NCBI GenBank assembly: GCA_000824845.1
Contig: CCNC01000046.1
Coordinates: forward strand, 292,289-356,288
Length of the DNA stretch: 64,000 bases
Direction of reading: 5' to 3'
From: Mesorhizobium sp. ORS 3359
GTDB taxonomy: Bacteria; Pseudomonadota; Alphaproteobacteria; Rhizobiales; Rhizobiaceae
Shown: positions 40,563 to 49,199 of the stretch, piece by piece
Position numbering within the stretch: the stretch's first letter is position 1
Layout: every line of letters begins with the position of its first letter
Position numbers and translations under genes: made by a program
The notes under the pieces: generated by a model
Databases searched by the model: none
What the model saw: only the letters and a program-made list of their open reading frames with translations
What the model was told of the DNA's origin: nothing

Positions 40563-42401
40563 TCACTTGTCCAGCGCTTCCAACTCGTCGATCAGCGAAC
40601 CGATCACGCCGAGGCCGATCTGCCAGAACGCGGGATCGGTGGCGTCGAGGCCGAAGGGCGCCAGCAACTCGGAGTGATGCTTGGTGCCGCCGGCGCGCAG
40701 CATCTCGAAATACTTCTCCTGAAATCCCCGCTCGGCATTCTGGTAGACGGCGTAGAGCGAGTTCACCAGGCAATCGCCGAAGGCATAGGCATAGACATAG
40801 AAGGGCGAATGGATGAAGTGCGGGATATAGGTCCAGAAGACCTCATAGCCGTCGCGCAGCTTGATTGCCGGCCCCAGGCTTTCGGCCTGCACCTCGAGCC
40901 AGAATTCACCCAACCTGTCCGAGGTCAGCTCGCCGTTCTTGCGCTCGGTATGCACCTTGCGCTCGAACTCGTAGAAGGCGATCTGGCGCACGACCGTGTT
41001 GATCATGTCCTCGACCTTCTGAGCGAGCATGGCCTTGCGCTCGCGTCTGTCGCTGGTCTGTTCGAGCAGCGAGCGGAAGGTCAGCATCTCGCCGAAGACG
41101 GAGGCGGTCTCGGCCAGCGTCAGCGGCGTCGAGGCCATCAGCGCGCCCTGGCCGGCGGCCAGCACCTGGTGCACGCCATGGCCGAGCTCATGCGCCAGCG
41201 TCATCACGTCGCGCGGCTTGCCCATATAGTTGAGCAGCACGTAAGGATGCGCCGACGGCACTGTCGGGTGGGCGAAGGCGCCGGGCGACTTGCCCGGCCG
41301 CACCGGCGCGTCGATCCACCTGCGATCGAAAAAGCCGCGCGCGATTTCGGCCATGTCGGGCGAGAAGCGCTGGTAGGCGGAGAGCACCGTGTCCCTGGCG
41401 TCATCCCAGCGGATCACCGCCTTCGGCGTCTCCGGCAGCGGCGCGTTGCGGTCCCAGTGGTTCATCACCTCCATGCCAAGCCAGCGCGCCTTCATCGCGT
41501 AATAGCGGTGCGACAGCCTGGGATAGGCCTCGCGCACGGCCGCGGCCAGCGCGTCAACCACGTCGCGCTCGACGCGGTTGGCCAGGTGGCGCGAGTCGGC
41601 GATATCCTGGAAGCCGCGCCAGCGGTCGGAGATTTCCTTGTCCTTGGCCAAGGTGTTGGTGATGAGGGTGAAGGTGCGCAGGTTCTTGCGGAACGTGGCG
41701 GCCAGCGCCTCGGAGGCGCGGCGGCGCACCTCGCCATTCGAATCCTGCAGCCGGTTGAGCGCCGGCTCAAGCGTCAGCTCCTCGCCGTCGACGTCGAAGC
41801 GCAGGTCGGTCATCGTCTCGTCGAACAGGCGGTTCCAGGCGCCGCGCCCGGTGACCGACTTTTCGTGGAACAATTGCTCGACGCGATCCTCGAGCTGGTA
41901 GGGTTTGTCCTTCCTGAGGTCGAGCACCCAGGGCCGGTAGTGGCCGAAGGCCTTGTCGGCGGCCAGAGCTCCCTCGATCGCCGCATCATCGATCAGGTTG
42001 AGCTCGAGCGCGAAGAACAGAAGATGGGCGCTCGCGTCCGTCATCTTTTCCTGGACGTCGCCATAGAGCTTGGCGCGCTGCGGATCGGCGGTGTTGCCGG
42101 CATAGACGAGGCCGGCATAGGAGACGACGCGGCCGATCAGTTCCTCGAGCGCCTCATAGGCTTGCAGCGCCTCGCCCAGCCGGCCGGCGCCGCCGCGCCC
42201 GGCTTCCGCGGCGAGCGTGCCTTTCCAGCGGGTCTCGAAGGCGATGGCGTCGTTGGCCGCCTTGGCGATGTCGCGCTTCAGCTCGGGGGCTTCCATGCTG
42301 GAATAGAGATCGGCGAGATTCCACTCCGGCAGATCGCCAAGCTCCGCCGCGCCGTGTCCGGACGCTGGCGCCCCAAGCCGATGACCAAATTCCATGCGCA
42401 T
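40563..42401 (-). CDS. pepF: oligoendopeptidase F, M3 family
   Basis: A 612-residue zinc metallopeptidase that degrades short peptides in the cytoplasm. The HExxH motif is in TLAHELGHGVH near residue 407, with the downstream Glu in LAETASVFGE. The N-terminal half is the helical M3 lobe (WNLADLYSSMEAPELKRD). The ATG at 42401 with AGAAGG 8 bases upstream is preferred; ATG 42395 is also possible. It is divergent from the sigma-54-type regulator. Confidence 0.94.
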   Translation of the reverse strand: MRMEFGHRLGAPASGHGAAELGDLPEWNLADLYSSMEAPELKRDIAKAANDAIAFETRWKGTLAAEAGRGGAGRLGEALQAYEALEELIGRVVSYAGLVYAGNTADPQRAKLYGDVQEKMTDASAHLLFFALELNLIDDAAIEGALAADKAFGHYRPWVLDLRKDKPYQLEDRVEQLFHEKSVTGRGAWNRLFDETMTDLRFDVDGEELTLEPALNRLQDSNGEVRRRASEALAATFRKNLRTFTLITNTLAKDKEISDRWRGFQDIADSRHLANRVERDVVDALAAAVREAYPRLSHRYYAMKARWLGMEVMNHWDRNAPLPETPKAVIRWDDARDTVLSAYQRFSPDMAEIARGFFDRRWIDAPVRPGKSPGAFAHPTVPSAHPYVLLNYMGKPRDVMTLAHELGHGVHQVLAAGQGALMASTPLTLAETASVFGEMLTFRSLLEQTSDRRERKAMLAQKVEDMINTVVRQIAFYEFERKVHTERKNGELTSDRLGEFWLEVQAESLGPAIKLRDGYEVFWTYIPHFIHSPFYVYAYAFGDCLVNSLYAVYQNAERGFQEKYFEMLRAGGTKHHSELLAPFGLDATDPAFWQIGLGVIGSLIDELEALDK

Positions 42402-42557
42402 CAGCAATACCTTCTTTGAATCGGTGCCAAATCAGAGGGAAGGAGGAAGCCGGTCAAATCCTAAGGAATTCGTTCACCGGGTTTTTTGAAACCTTATTTA
42501 GAACCCTGTGCCAAGATGATCCATGGGGATTATCTCGGGCGGAAAACTCAAACAGTC

Positions 42558-44105
42558 ATGACAGGTTCCATACTCATAGTCGATGACGATCCGGTGCAGC
42601 GCAGGCTGGTCGAGGCCGCGTTGACCAAGTTTGGGCACACAGCGATCGTCACCGATAGCGGCGAGGCCGGCCTCGACGTGCTCGACGGGCCGAACGCGCG
42701 CGAGGTCTTCGTCGTCATCCTCGACCTTGTCATGCCCGGCCTAGGCGGCATTGGGGTGCTGAAGGCGATGCGCGAGCGCGGCATCAACATTCCCGTCATC
42801 GTGCAGACGGCCCAGGGGGGCATCGAGACGGTCGTTTCGGCGATGCGGCACGGCGCCTTCGACTTCGTCGTCAAGCCGGCATCGCCCGACAGGCTGCAGA
42901 CCGCGATCTCCAATGCGCTCAAGGTCGAGGCCGTCGAGGACGAGATGAAGCGCGCATCGCGGCGACGCGGCGGCGGCCATCTCACCTTCAAGGACATGAT
43001 CACGCGCAGCCCGGCAATGGACCGGGTGATCCGCCTCGGGCAGAAGGCGGCGGCCTCCAACATCCCGATCCTGATCGAGGGCGAATCCGGCGTCGGCAAG
43101 GAACTGGTGGCGCGCGCCATCCAGGGCAGCGGCGATCGCCGTTCGAAGCCCTTCGTCACCGTCAATTGCGGCGCCATCCCGGACAATCTCGTCGAATCGA
43201 TCCTGTTCGGCCACGAGAAGGGGTCCTTCACGGGCGCCACCGAGAAGCATACGGGCAAATTCGTCGAGGCGAATTCCGGCACGCTGTTCCTCGACGAGAT
43301 CGGCGATCTGCCGCTCGACGTTCAGGTCAAGCTGCTGCGCGCCGTGCAGGAGGGCGAGGTCGATCCGGTCGGCGGCCGCTCGACCGTCAAGGTCGATATC
43401 CGCCTGATCTCGGCCACGCATCGCAACCTTCTGCAGCAGGTCAAGGACGGCAAGTTCCGCGAGGACCTGTTCTACCGGCTGAACGTCTATCCGATCTTCG
43501 TGCCGCCGCTGCGCGACCGCCGCGACGACATTCCCTATCTCGTCCGGCACTTCATGGAAAAAGTCGCGCCGGCCGATCCGCGCCGGCGCCTTGCCGGCAT
43601 ATCGGCGCCAGCGCTTGCGATGCTGCAGGCCTATGACTGGCCGGGCAATATCCGCCAACTGGAAAATGCGGTCTTCCGCGCGTCGGTGCTTGCCGAGGGC
43701 GATGTGCTGACCGAGGAGGAGTTCCCGCAGATCCGGGCCCAGGTGGAAGGCACGGTCAATCTCGGAGCGGAAACGACATCCACTGTCGCCGAAACGGCCG
43801 CGGATGCCTCCACGCCGGCGGATGAGGCGGTTGCCGAGACAATGGGGTCAACCTTTGCCGACAGCGAGTCACCGGCGCGACTTCAGCCGCGGTTCGGAAC
43901 GCTTCGGGCGCTGGACGAGCGCGGCAATGTGCGGGCGCTGGCCGATGTCGAGCTCGAGATGATCAAGCTGGCGATCGATCATTATAATGGCCAGATGAGC
44001 GAAGTCGCGCGCCGTTTGGGCATCGGCCGTTCGACCCTCTACCGCAAGTTGAAGGAATATGGCATTGATCCCGAAGCTGGTCGCGTCGACCGGCTTGCCT
44101 CCTGA
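42558..44105 (+). CDS. NtrC-family sigma-54-dependent response regulator
   Basis: A 515-residue three-domain regulator. The receiver domain has DDD at residues 9-11 and the phospho-acceptor Asp56 (ILDLVMPG). The AAA+ domain has Walker A GESGVGKE near 177, GSFTGATEKHTG (GAFTGA loop with Ser) near 228, and Walker B TLFLDEIGD near 250. A linker rich in Ala/Thr leads to a Fis-type helix-turn-helix (MSEVARRLGIGRSTLYRKLKEYG). No partner kinase is adjacent. ATG 42558 starts the receiver directly; upstream in-frame starts add an atypical tail. Confidence 0.94.
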   Translation: MTGSILIVDDDPVQRRLVEAALTKFGHTAIVTDSGEAGLDVLDGPNAREVFVVILDLVMPGLGGIGVLKAMRERGINIPVIVQTAQGGIETVVSAMRHGAFDFVVKPASPDRLQTAISNALKVEAVEDEMKRASRRRGGGHLTFKDMITRSPAMDRVIRLGQKAAASNIPILIEGESGVGKELVARAIQGSGDRRSKPFVTVNCGAIPDNLVESILFGHEKGSFTGATEKHTGKFVEANSGTLFLDEIGDLPLDVQVKLLRAVQEGEVDPVGGRSTVKVDIRLISATHRNLLQQVKDGKFREDLFYRLNVYPIFVPPLRDRRDDIPYLVRHFMEKVAPADPRRRLAGISAPALAMLQAYDWPGNIRQLENAVFRASVLAEGDVLTEEEFPQIRAQVEGTVNLGAETTSTVAETAADASTPADEAVAETMGSTFADSESPARLQPRFGTLRALDERGNVRALADVELEMIKLAIDHYNGQMSEVARRLGIGRSTLYRKLKEYGIDPEAGRVDRLAS

Positions 44106-44483
44106 CAGGCAAGCCTCGAACCAGCTTGCGCACCTAAAATCCGAGTCAAATTGTCGCTTTTGACGTGAAAACGCAGGGTTTTCAGCGGTTGGCGTTGCGG
44201 GGGATCACGCATTAACGCTAACGGTAACAGATCGTGTTCTGGCCGGGGCCGGATTCTTGATCTAAACCAGCGGTTTACCACGAAATGCTGTGCATCATTT
44301 TTGACGGGATATCGCCACGGTGTTACCGCATTTCGGCTTCAATAAACGATGATTAACCATTAGGATCGATATTCGGATGTGAAAACCACGCATCCGTTTG
44401 GTCAAATCCGGGGACAAACGGCAGCCTGAAAGCCAGTTGATTTGAACAAAGTCGAACGACACACAAACGGGCGGCATTTTCAC
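44106..44483. other. AT-rich intergenic region upstream of the DUF882 gene
   Basis: No gene is seen. The stretch 44270-44370 is AT-rich and probably holds the promoter of the DUF882 gene. Confidence 0.5.
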
Positions 44484-46343
44484 ATGAGCGTCTGGCCGAG
44501 GTGGCTGACGTTTGTGATTTTGGCTGTCGGGTTTCTGTCCGCGGCAATGTCCGGCGCCAGGGCTGAGGTTCGTACGCTCAAGCTCTATCACCTGCACACG
44601 CACGAGAAGGCCGAGATCGTCTACAAGCGCAATGGCCGCTACGATCCGGAAGGCCTGCGCAAGATCAACATCATCCTGCGCGACTGGCGCCGCAACGAGC
44701 CGACGAAGATGGACCCGCGGCTGCTCGACCTCGTCTGGGAAGCTTATCGCGAAGCCGGCGCGACCGACTACATCCAGGTCGTCTGCGGCTATCGTTCGCC
44801 GTCGACCAACGCGATGCTGCGTTCGCGCAGCCGCGGCGTCGCCGAGAAAAGCCAGCACATGCTCGGCAAGGCGATGGACTTCTACATTCCCGGCGTGCCG
44901 CTGAAGAAGCTGCGCAACATCGGCCTCAAGATGCAGGGCGGCGGCGTCGGCTACTACCCGACCTCCGGCTCACCCTTCGTTCATATGGATGTCGGCAATG
45001 TGCGCCACTGGCCGGGCATCAGCCGCCAGGAACTGGTCAGCCTGTTCCCGAACGGCAAGACGCTGCATGTGCCGAGCGACGGGCGCCCACTACCTGGCTA
45101 TGAGCAGGCGCTGGCCGCCTATCAGGCGCGCAAGGGCGCCGGCACCCCGAACATCGAACTGGCCAGCGCCGGCGGCTCGACCAAGCGGTCTGGCGGATTG
45201 CTTGCCGCCTTGTTCGGCGGTGGCGCCGACGAGGCCGACGACGCGGCCGATGAAAGCGCCCCGGCGCCTCAGCAGAAAGCCGTGAAGCAGGTTCAGGTCG
45301 CGAGCGCCGCGACGGCCCGCAACAGCAACCTCCCGGGCATCGCGATCGTTTCACCGAAGGATGCCAAGCGCGCCAACGTCCCGCAGATCGCGGATGACAG
45401 CGCCGACGATCAGCAGCAGCCGCAGCAGGATACGCCCGAGACGATCATCGCCGCGCTGCCGCCCAAGGAAATCCCGTTGCCCGACTTCGCGCCGCGTCCG
45501 AAGGTCGATGTCGGCCAGCAGACGCCGCAGAACGTGCCGTTCGCCGTGGCGGATGCCTCGGCGACGACCGAGCAGGCGGTTTCGACGGCGCACGGGCCCT
45601 TGCCTGACAAGGTCCCGTTCGGCGCTGCCAGCGCGGCCGAGGCCGCGGACACCGATCCGGCGCAGGTGGCGGTCAACAACATCCCGCTTCCGACTTGGCG
45701 CCCCGATCGCTCGACGCCGGCCGAATTGGCGTCTCAGGATAAGAACGTGCTTCTGGCGCTGGCCGAAACGGCTTCGCAGGACAAGAGCGCGACCGACGCG
45801 TTCTCCGTGCTGCCGACCGCCCGGCCGCAGCCCGGCAAGCAGGATGAGGTCAAGGCCGTTCTCGAACAGGCCAACGCGACCGTCGAGGCTGGCGGCGCCG
45901 GCGCCGAATACCAACTCGCGTCGCTGACGGAGCCGGAGCCGCGCTCGGCGTTCAACGATCCGTCAGGGGCCGATGCTGCCTCGCCACGCCAGGCCATCGC
46001 TGCCCTACCGGCAGGCAGCGATCCCACGAAGGCGATCGGCGCCGGCGTGAAGACGACGGCCAAGGAAGGCAGAGCCTCGTCCCGCGACCTCAAGCCGGGA
46101 CCGAAGGCCGTGGTGGTGGCGGCAGCGCCGCAGGCCGCGCGCTGGGCGCTGGGCAGCGGCGTGAACATCGCATCGATTTCCGATCCGACGACGGCTCCGC
46201 GCTATGCCTATAATATCGTGCATACGCCGCCGAGCGAAGTGTACACGGCCGGCTTCCAAACGAGTGGCGAGATGCAAGATGCCAGCCGTTTCAGCGGCAA
46301 TGCGGTCAAGTTCCTCTCGGTCGCCCGTTTCCAGACGAAGTAG
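44484..46343 (+). CDS. DUF882/M15-type peptidase domain protein with long low-complexity tail
   Basis: A 619-residue exported protein. A signal peptide (WLTFVILAVGFLSAAMSGARA) is followed by a DUF882 (YcbK-like, peptidase M15A fold) domain at about residues 30-200: CGYRSPSTNAMLRSRS, SQHMLGKAMDFYI and PFVHMDVGNVRHW hold the expected His/Asp/His zinc ligands. The remaining 400 residues are Ala/Pro/Asp-rich with little predicted fold, which is far longer than the usual 180-residue family members. It likely acts on cell-wall peptides or binds peptidoglycan. TTG 44442 is a possible longer start. Confidence 0.88.
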   Translation: MSVWPRWLTFVILAVGFLSAAMSGARAEVRTLKLYHLHTHEKAEIVYKRNGRYDPEGLRKINIILRDWRRNEPTKMDPRLLDLVWEAYREAGATDYIQVVCGYRSPSTNAMLRSRSRGVAEKSQHMLGKAMDFYIPGVPLKKLRNIGLKMQGGGVGYYPTSGSPFVHMDVGNVRHWPGISRQELVSLFPNGKTLHVPSDGRPLPGYEQALAAYQARKGAGTPNIELASAGGSTKRSGGLLAALFGGGADEADDAADESAPAPQQKAVKQVQVASAATARNSNLPGIAIVSPKDAKRANVPQIADDSADDQQQPQQDTPETIIAALPPKEIPLPDFAPRPKVDVGQQTPQNVPFAVADASATTEQAVSTAHGPLPDKVPFGAASAAEAADTDPAQVAVNNIPLPTWRPDRSTPAELASQDKNVLLALAETASQDKSATDAFSVLPTARPQPGKQDEVKAVLEQANATVEAGGAGAEYQLASLTEPEPRSAFNDPSGADAASPRQAIAALPAGSDPTKAIGAGVKTTAKEGRASSRDLKPGPKAVVVAAAPQAARWALGSGVNIASISDPTTAPRYAYNIVHTPPSEVYTAGFQTSGEMQDASRFSGNAVKFLSVARFQTK

Positions 46344-46425
46344 CCATTTGAGAGACACCGAAGAGAAGCTGCGCTGGACTTGAAGCGCGGCTTTTGTTTT
46401 TCATGTCGCGTCCAGACCGTCAGCC

Positions 46426-46499
46426 TCCCGCTTCGTCTAATGGTAGGACAGCGCCCTTTGAAGGCGTGAATCGTGGTTCGAATCCATGAGCGGGAACCA
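46426..46499 (+). tRNA. tRNA-Gln (TTG)
   Basis: A 74-base cloverleaf with encoded CCA. Acceptor TCCCGCT pairs with AGCGGGA, the anticodon loop CTTTGAA gives anticodon TTG, and the T loop is GTTCGAATC. Its last 49 bases are repeated exactly at 60288-60336, so it is the integration site of the phage-like element that follows. Confidence 0.95.
46451..46499 (+). repeat. attL (tRNA-Gln 3' half)
   Basis: 49 bases identical to 60288-60336; the flanking base on each side differs. Covers the anticodon stem-loop to the CCA end. Confidence 0.95.
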
Positions 46500-46639
46500 A
46501 CGTTTTCAATGGGTTGATGCCGACCGCGCCGAAATCGTCTAATATGCGACGAATAAACGTGCCCGTATGCTGGCGAACGGAGCCCCGCAAACGAGCGACT
46601 TTTGACGCGTGAAAAGCAAAACCATCTGAGGGAAACTTG

Positions 46640-46840
46640 ATGCCTTGGGTCACGAAGCCACGGCGCGAGCTCGATACCGCGGCGGTCTGCCGGCGCTACC
46701 ATATCTCCGACCAGACGATCGACCGTCGCCTCGTCAGCCGCAGCTTTCCCGAACCGCAATGGCGCGGCCGGCGGCGATACTGGCTGGAGAGTGATCTCGA
46801 CGCCTTCGACGCGGCCAGGCGCGCTAAGCCGCTGATTTAA
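46640..46840 (+). CDS. AlpA/MerR-like small DNA-binding protein
   Basis: A 66-residue protein with one winged helix-turn-helix of the excisionase/AlpA type (LDTAAVCRRYHISDQTIDRRLVSRSFPEPQWRGRRRYW, given here as adjoining short blocks). AlpA proteins activate excision genes in cryptic prophages. GAGGGA precedes ATG 46640. It is the only clear gene between attL and the palindrome array and reads on the plus strand, opposite to the rest of the element. Confidence 0.8.
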   Translation: MPWVTKPRRELDTAAVCRRYHISDQTIDRRLVSRSFPEPQWRGRRRYWLESDLDAFDAARRAKPLI

Positions 46841-46861
46841 TTCGGTCGAAGATTCGCGACC

Positions 46862-47375
46862 AGGGATTTCCCCGAAACGGGGGGAATCTGAGCTCCCCGA
46901 TTCGGGGGAGCGCAAAAGCAAGATCGACGTTACGGGGGCACGCATTTTGTGCGTACCCTTGGAGGGCGAGCAGTCCTTCAAACCCATTGATTTCGTTGTT
47001 CCCCCGTTTGGGGGGCGGCACGGACCGATAAGAATTTATCGGGCGCTCACCGGGGTATTTTCCGGTTTCGGAAAAAACGGCCTGAGCCGTCTGCTAAAAA
47101 TTCAGCCGTTTGAAATCAATGGGTTGGGCGGTTTTACTGGTTTTTCAGTATTCGCCGAAATTGGCGAAAACGGGCCTGCTGAAATCCAAGCTGGCCCCCT
47201 GCGCAAAATTGCGCACACGTAGCCCTCTAAGCCGTTGATTTCCATGTTCCCCGATTTCGGGGAGCGGGAGACACCATCTGTCGGTAGGAATTTACCGGGC
47301 GGCCACCGGGCCGTCTGCTGAAAAGTCAGCCGACGGTTGCGCTCCCCCAAATCGGCGAGACCGCAAAATTGCGGA
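46862..47375. repeat. array of at least 13 short palindromes
   Basis: In about 510 bases there is nearly back-to-back short dyad symmetry. Clear members: 46892-46911 (GCTCCCCGA arm), 47001-47015 (CCCCC/GGGGG), 47025-47042 (CCGATAA/TTATCGG), 47058-47075 (TTTTCCG/CGGAAAA), 47077-47090 (ACGGC/GCCGT), 47135-47150 (TACTG/CAGTA), 47151-47168 (TTCGCC/GGCGAA), 47200-47215 (TGCGCAA/TTGCGCA), 47248-47263 (TCCCCGA/TCGGGGA), 47282-47297 (CGGTA/TACCG), 47311-47336, 47361-47374 (CCGCAA/TTGCGG), plus 46866-46887. Loops are 2-6 bases. Two diverged copies of a larger module (about 46981-47110 and 47229-47336) share the order C-run palindrome, GAATTTA palindrome, GCCGTCTGCT block. No convincing gene. Confidence 0.85.
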
Positions 47376-47383
47376 GCCGTTGC

Positions 47384-47776
47384 TCAGTAGTTGGCCTCGT
47401 CCAACTTCCTTTTCCTTTTCGCTTCTTCCTTGAGCTTCGCCAGGCTCTTCGCAATGCTCAGCCTTGCCGACGCCAGCGCTGCCTCTGCGCGCATGTGATC
47501 GGGCAGGCCGTCACCATCATCTCTCGGCGGGGCCGAGTCGACACTACGCGGTGCGTTCGTGCGCAGCATCGCTCTCACGGCACCGGCGGTCACCCAATCG
47601 CGTCGGCCAGCACGCTGCATCGGAAGGCTCCCTCGATCTCGAGCCGCTCGCAATGAGCCGGGGCCGATCATGTCACCGAAAAAGAGTTTGCAAGCCTCTG
47701 GAAGGGTGAGGGCGAAGTCGTCCGGCATCTCATCAAGTGGCGGCAGGCTTGCCGGATCCCGCGACTTGATCACCAT
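47384..47776 (-). CDS. hypothetical phage protein with HTH-like region
   Basis: A 130-residue protein. The middle (LTLPEACKLFFGDMIGPGSLRAARDRGSLPMQRAGRRDW, in short: an EAC...GSLRAARDRG...RAGRRDWV block) resembles excisionase-type helix-turn-helix proteins that read a target through a small winged domain. The C-terminus is a charged helix ending in KEEAKRKRKLDEANY. It follows the DUF2280 gene by 9 bases on the same strand. Role unknown; a packaging or DNA-binding function is possible. Confidence 0.7.
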   Translation of the reverse strand: MVIKSRDPASLPPLDEMPDDFALTLPEACKLFFGDMIGPGSLRAARDRGSLPMQRAGRRDWVTAGAVRAMLRTNAPRSVDSAPPRDDGDGLPDHMRAEAALASARLSIAKSLAKLKEEAKRKRKLDEANY

Positions 47777-47785
47777 GGCCGGTCG

Positions 47786-48241
47786 CTACCCCCTCCCGTT
47801 GTCGGGAAGCTGGAAGATGTGGACTGGTGCCGGGAGATCCTTGCCGTCCTTACCAGTCAGCTCGTGCCGGTTCGTGAAGGCGTTCCCGCTCTCCTTTGCC
47901 GCCTGCTCGGCCGCCTGAAGCGTGAGGCTCAGATTGCCCATGCGCTCGGCTTTCTCGCCGATGCGCTGGATCAAGCGCAGCCGCGTCGACCGATGTGACC
48001 AGCCGATGTTGCGCGTATCGCCGATGAAGCCATCTCGTGTGGCGTCGAAGATCGCCCGGTATTTCTTCGAGAGGTGCTGGCCCGCCAGCTTTGTCGGGTC
48101 ATATTTCTCGACGTGCTGGCGAGCAATCTTGATCCCGAATTCTTGGTTGACGGCCTCGACGACGGTGGAAGGGCTGTCAAAACAGGCAAGTGCTTGGACG
48201 ACGAAGACTTTAACGTGGTCGGGAAGCACACTGGAGGCCAT
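47786..48241 (-). CDS. DUF2280 phage protein
   Basis: A 151-residue protein of the DUF2280 family, known from phages and prophages. The N-terminal part (VLPDHVKVFVVQALACFDSP, TVVEAVNQEFGIKIARQHVEKYDPTK) is a homeodomain-like DNA-binding region, as in small terminase subunits; the rest is helical. A small-terminase-like role in DNA recognition is the best guess from the family. It is grouped with small minus-strand genes on both sides. Confidence 0.85.
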   Translation of the reverse strand: MASSVLPDHVKVFVVQALACFDSPSTVVEAVNQEFGIKIARQHVEKYDPTKLAGQHLSKKYRAIFDATRDGFIGDTRNIGWSHRSTRLRLIQRIGEKAERMGNLSLTLQAAEQAAKESGNAFTNRHELTGKDGKDLPAPVHIFQLPDNGRG

Positions 48242-48259
48242 CTGATCCGCCCAAATCCG

Positions 48260-48460
48260 TCAACCCGGGGTCAACCTATCGAGCAGCCGTCGACAAGCGC
48301 GCGCCATGTTCTCAGCTATCTCTATTAACTCTCGCCGTTCCATCTCGCTCACATCCTCGTTCGGCAATTCGTGCTCGACCGACTCGAACACCGCAAGGCT
48401 CGATTTCAGGCTTGCGCGCATGCGCTGTTTCGCCGCCTCAGAAAGCTTCGCTTTGGCCAT
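48260..48460 (-). CDS. hypothetical 66-residue phage protein
   Basis: A short helical protein (AKAKLSEAAKQRMRASLKSS, ERRELIEIAENMARACRRLL) with no recognised domain. ATG 48460 with AAAAGAG upstream is chosen; GTG 48505 in the same frame would add 15 residues. It lies 18 bases upstream of the DUF2280 gene. Confidence 0.6.
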   Translation of the reverse strand: MAKAKLSEAAKQRMRASLKSSLAVFESVEHELPNEDVSEMERRELIEIAENMARACRRLLDRLTPG

Positions 48461-48523
48461 CGCTCTTTTCGATTCTGTCAACGTTGGGTCAGGCAAATAT
48501 GCCACGACCGGTACCCCAAAAGC

Positions 48524-48551
48524 AAAACCCCGCCATGGCTGGCGGGGTTTG
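48524..48551 (-). terminator. terminator after the 110-residue gene
   Basis: A 10-bp stem AAACCCCGCC/GGCGGGGTTT with a 6-base loop; on the minus strand it is followed by TTTTGCTTTT. It lies 27 bases past the stop of the gene at 48578. Confidence 0.85.
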
Positions 48552-48577
48552 TGCGACTCGGCAGGTGGTGCGCCGGC

Positions 48578-48910
48578 TCATGCGTTGGTTCGACCCTCGA
48601 AGTACCGGAGCGCCGCCGTCACCAAGCTTTTCACGATCGGCTCGCCGTCAGCCTCGAGTTCTTGCTGGGCGAGGCGCAACGCAGCCACAGCGCCCTCGTG
48701 CGTCGTCGCGGGCTTGTCCCAGGCAGTGAGGACCGCGTCAGGGTCGGCGCAGAGACGCTTGAAGGCGTCGGCTTCCTCATCCTCGGTCAGGTCTGCCGGC
48801 ATGTCGTCGTAAGCCTCGCCGGCGAACCGATAGAGATTGATGGCGGCCAACAACGGGTCGAGCGGCTCAGCCGCGACCGCCGACTTCATTATCGCGACGA
48901 CGGCCTTCAT
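48578..48910 (-). CDS. hypothetical 110-residue phage protein
   Basis: An acidic helical protein (PADLTEDEEADAFKRLCADP, AALRLAQQELEADGEPIVKS) with no family recognised. ATG 48910 overlaps the stop of the upstream small gene by 4 bases (ATGA), which fixes the start. A terminator follows. Confidence 0.7.
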   Translation of the reverse strand: MKAVVAIMKSAVAAEPLDPLLAAINLYRFAGEAYDDMPADLTEDEEADAFKRLCADPDAVLTAWDKPATTHEGAVAALRLAQQELEADGEPIVKSLVTAALRYFEGRTNA

Positions 48911-49083
48911 GATAGGCACTCCAGTTCGCGACGCGCTGCAGCGCCGTCCTTGAAGGGCGGCCGGGGAAAGCGCACCGGAATGACGACAGGCTCAGCGTCG
49001 GAATCGCGCTCGCCGCGCGCCAGGAAGGCAGCCACGACCGGGTCGCGAGCAATTTTAGAGAGTGCTATACGAAGGCAGGCCAT
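48907..49083 (-). CDS. hypothetical 58-residue phage protein
   Basis: Short gene starting MACLRIALSKIARDP and ending RRELECLS, with a Pro/Arg-rich middle. AAAGGAG stands 9 bases before ATG 49083, a strong site. Its stop overlaps the next gene by ATGA. It is the first gene of a minus-strand pair facing the ribbon-helix-helix gene. Confidence 0.7.
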   Translation of the reverse strand: MACLRIALSKIARDPVVAAFLARGERDSDAEPVVIPVRFPRPPFKDGAAARRELECLS

Positions 49084-49156
49084 GATCGAAATCTCCTTTC
49101 GATGGTGGTTTAGGGCTGGATTTGAGGCTGCAACCTCTTTCCGGCCCGACTATTTC

Positions 49157-49199
49157 TTGTTATCACTTAATCCATGGCGAAGTCAATTAGTGATAACAA
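49157..49199. promoter_or_regulatory. 11-bp inverted repeat straddling the RHH start codon
   Basis: TTGTTATCACT (49157-49167) and AGTGATAACAA (49189-49199) are perfect inverted copies 21 bases apart. ATG 49174 lies between them and the second arm is inside codons 6-9. It is either an autoregulatory operator for the ribbon-helix-helix protein or an mRNA hairpin hiding the start. Confidence 0.7.

Noticed and set aside
40674..42419. 581-codon plus-strand frame opposite pepF
   Set aside because: Antisense of pepF with no domain resemblance.
46947..47350. Open frames on both strands in the palindrome array
   Set aside because: The peptides only translate the palindromes (e.g. EINGLEG/EINGFEG on the repeated TTGATTTC block), with no ribosome sites.
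46862..47375. Retron or group II intron RNA
   Set aside because: No reverse transcriptase gene is present in the element, and no known retron or intron core was recognised.
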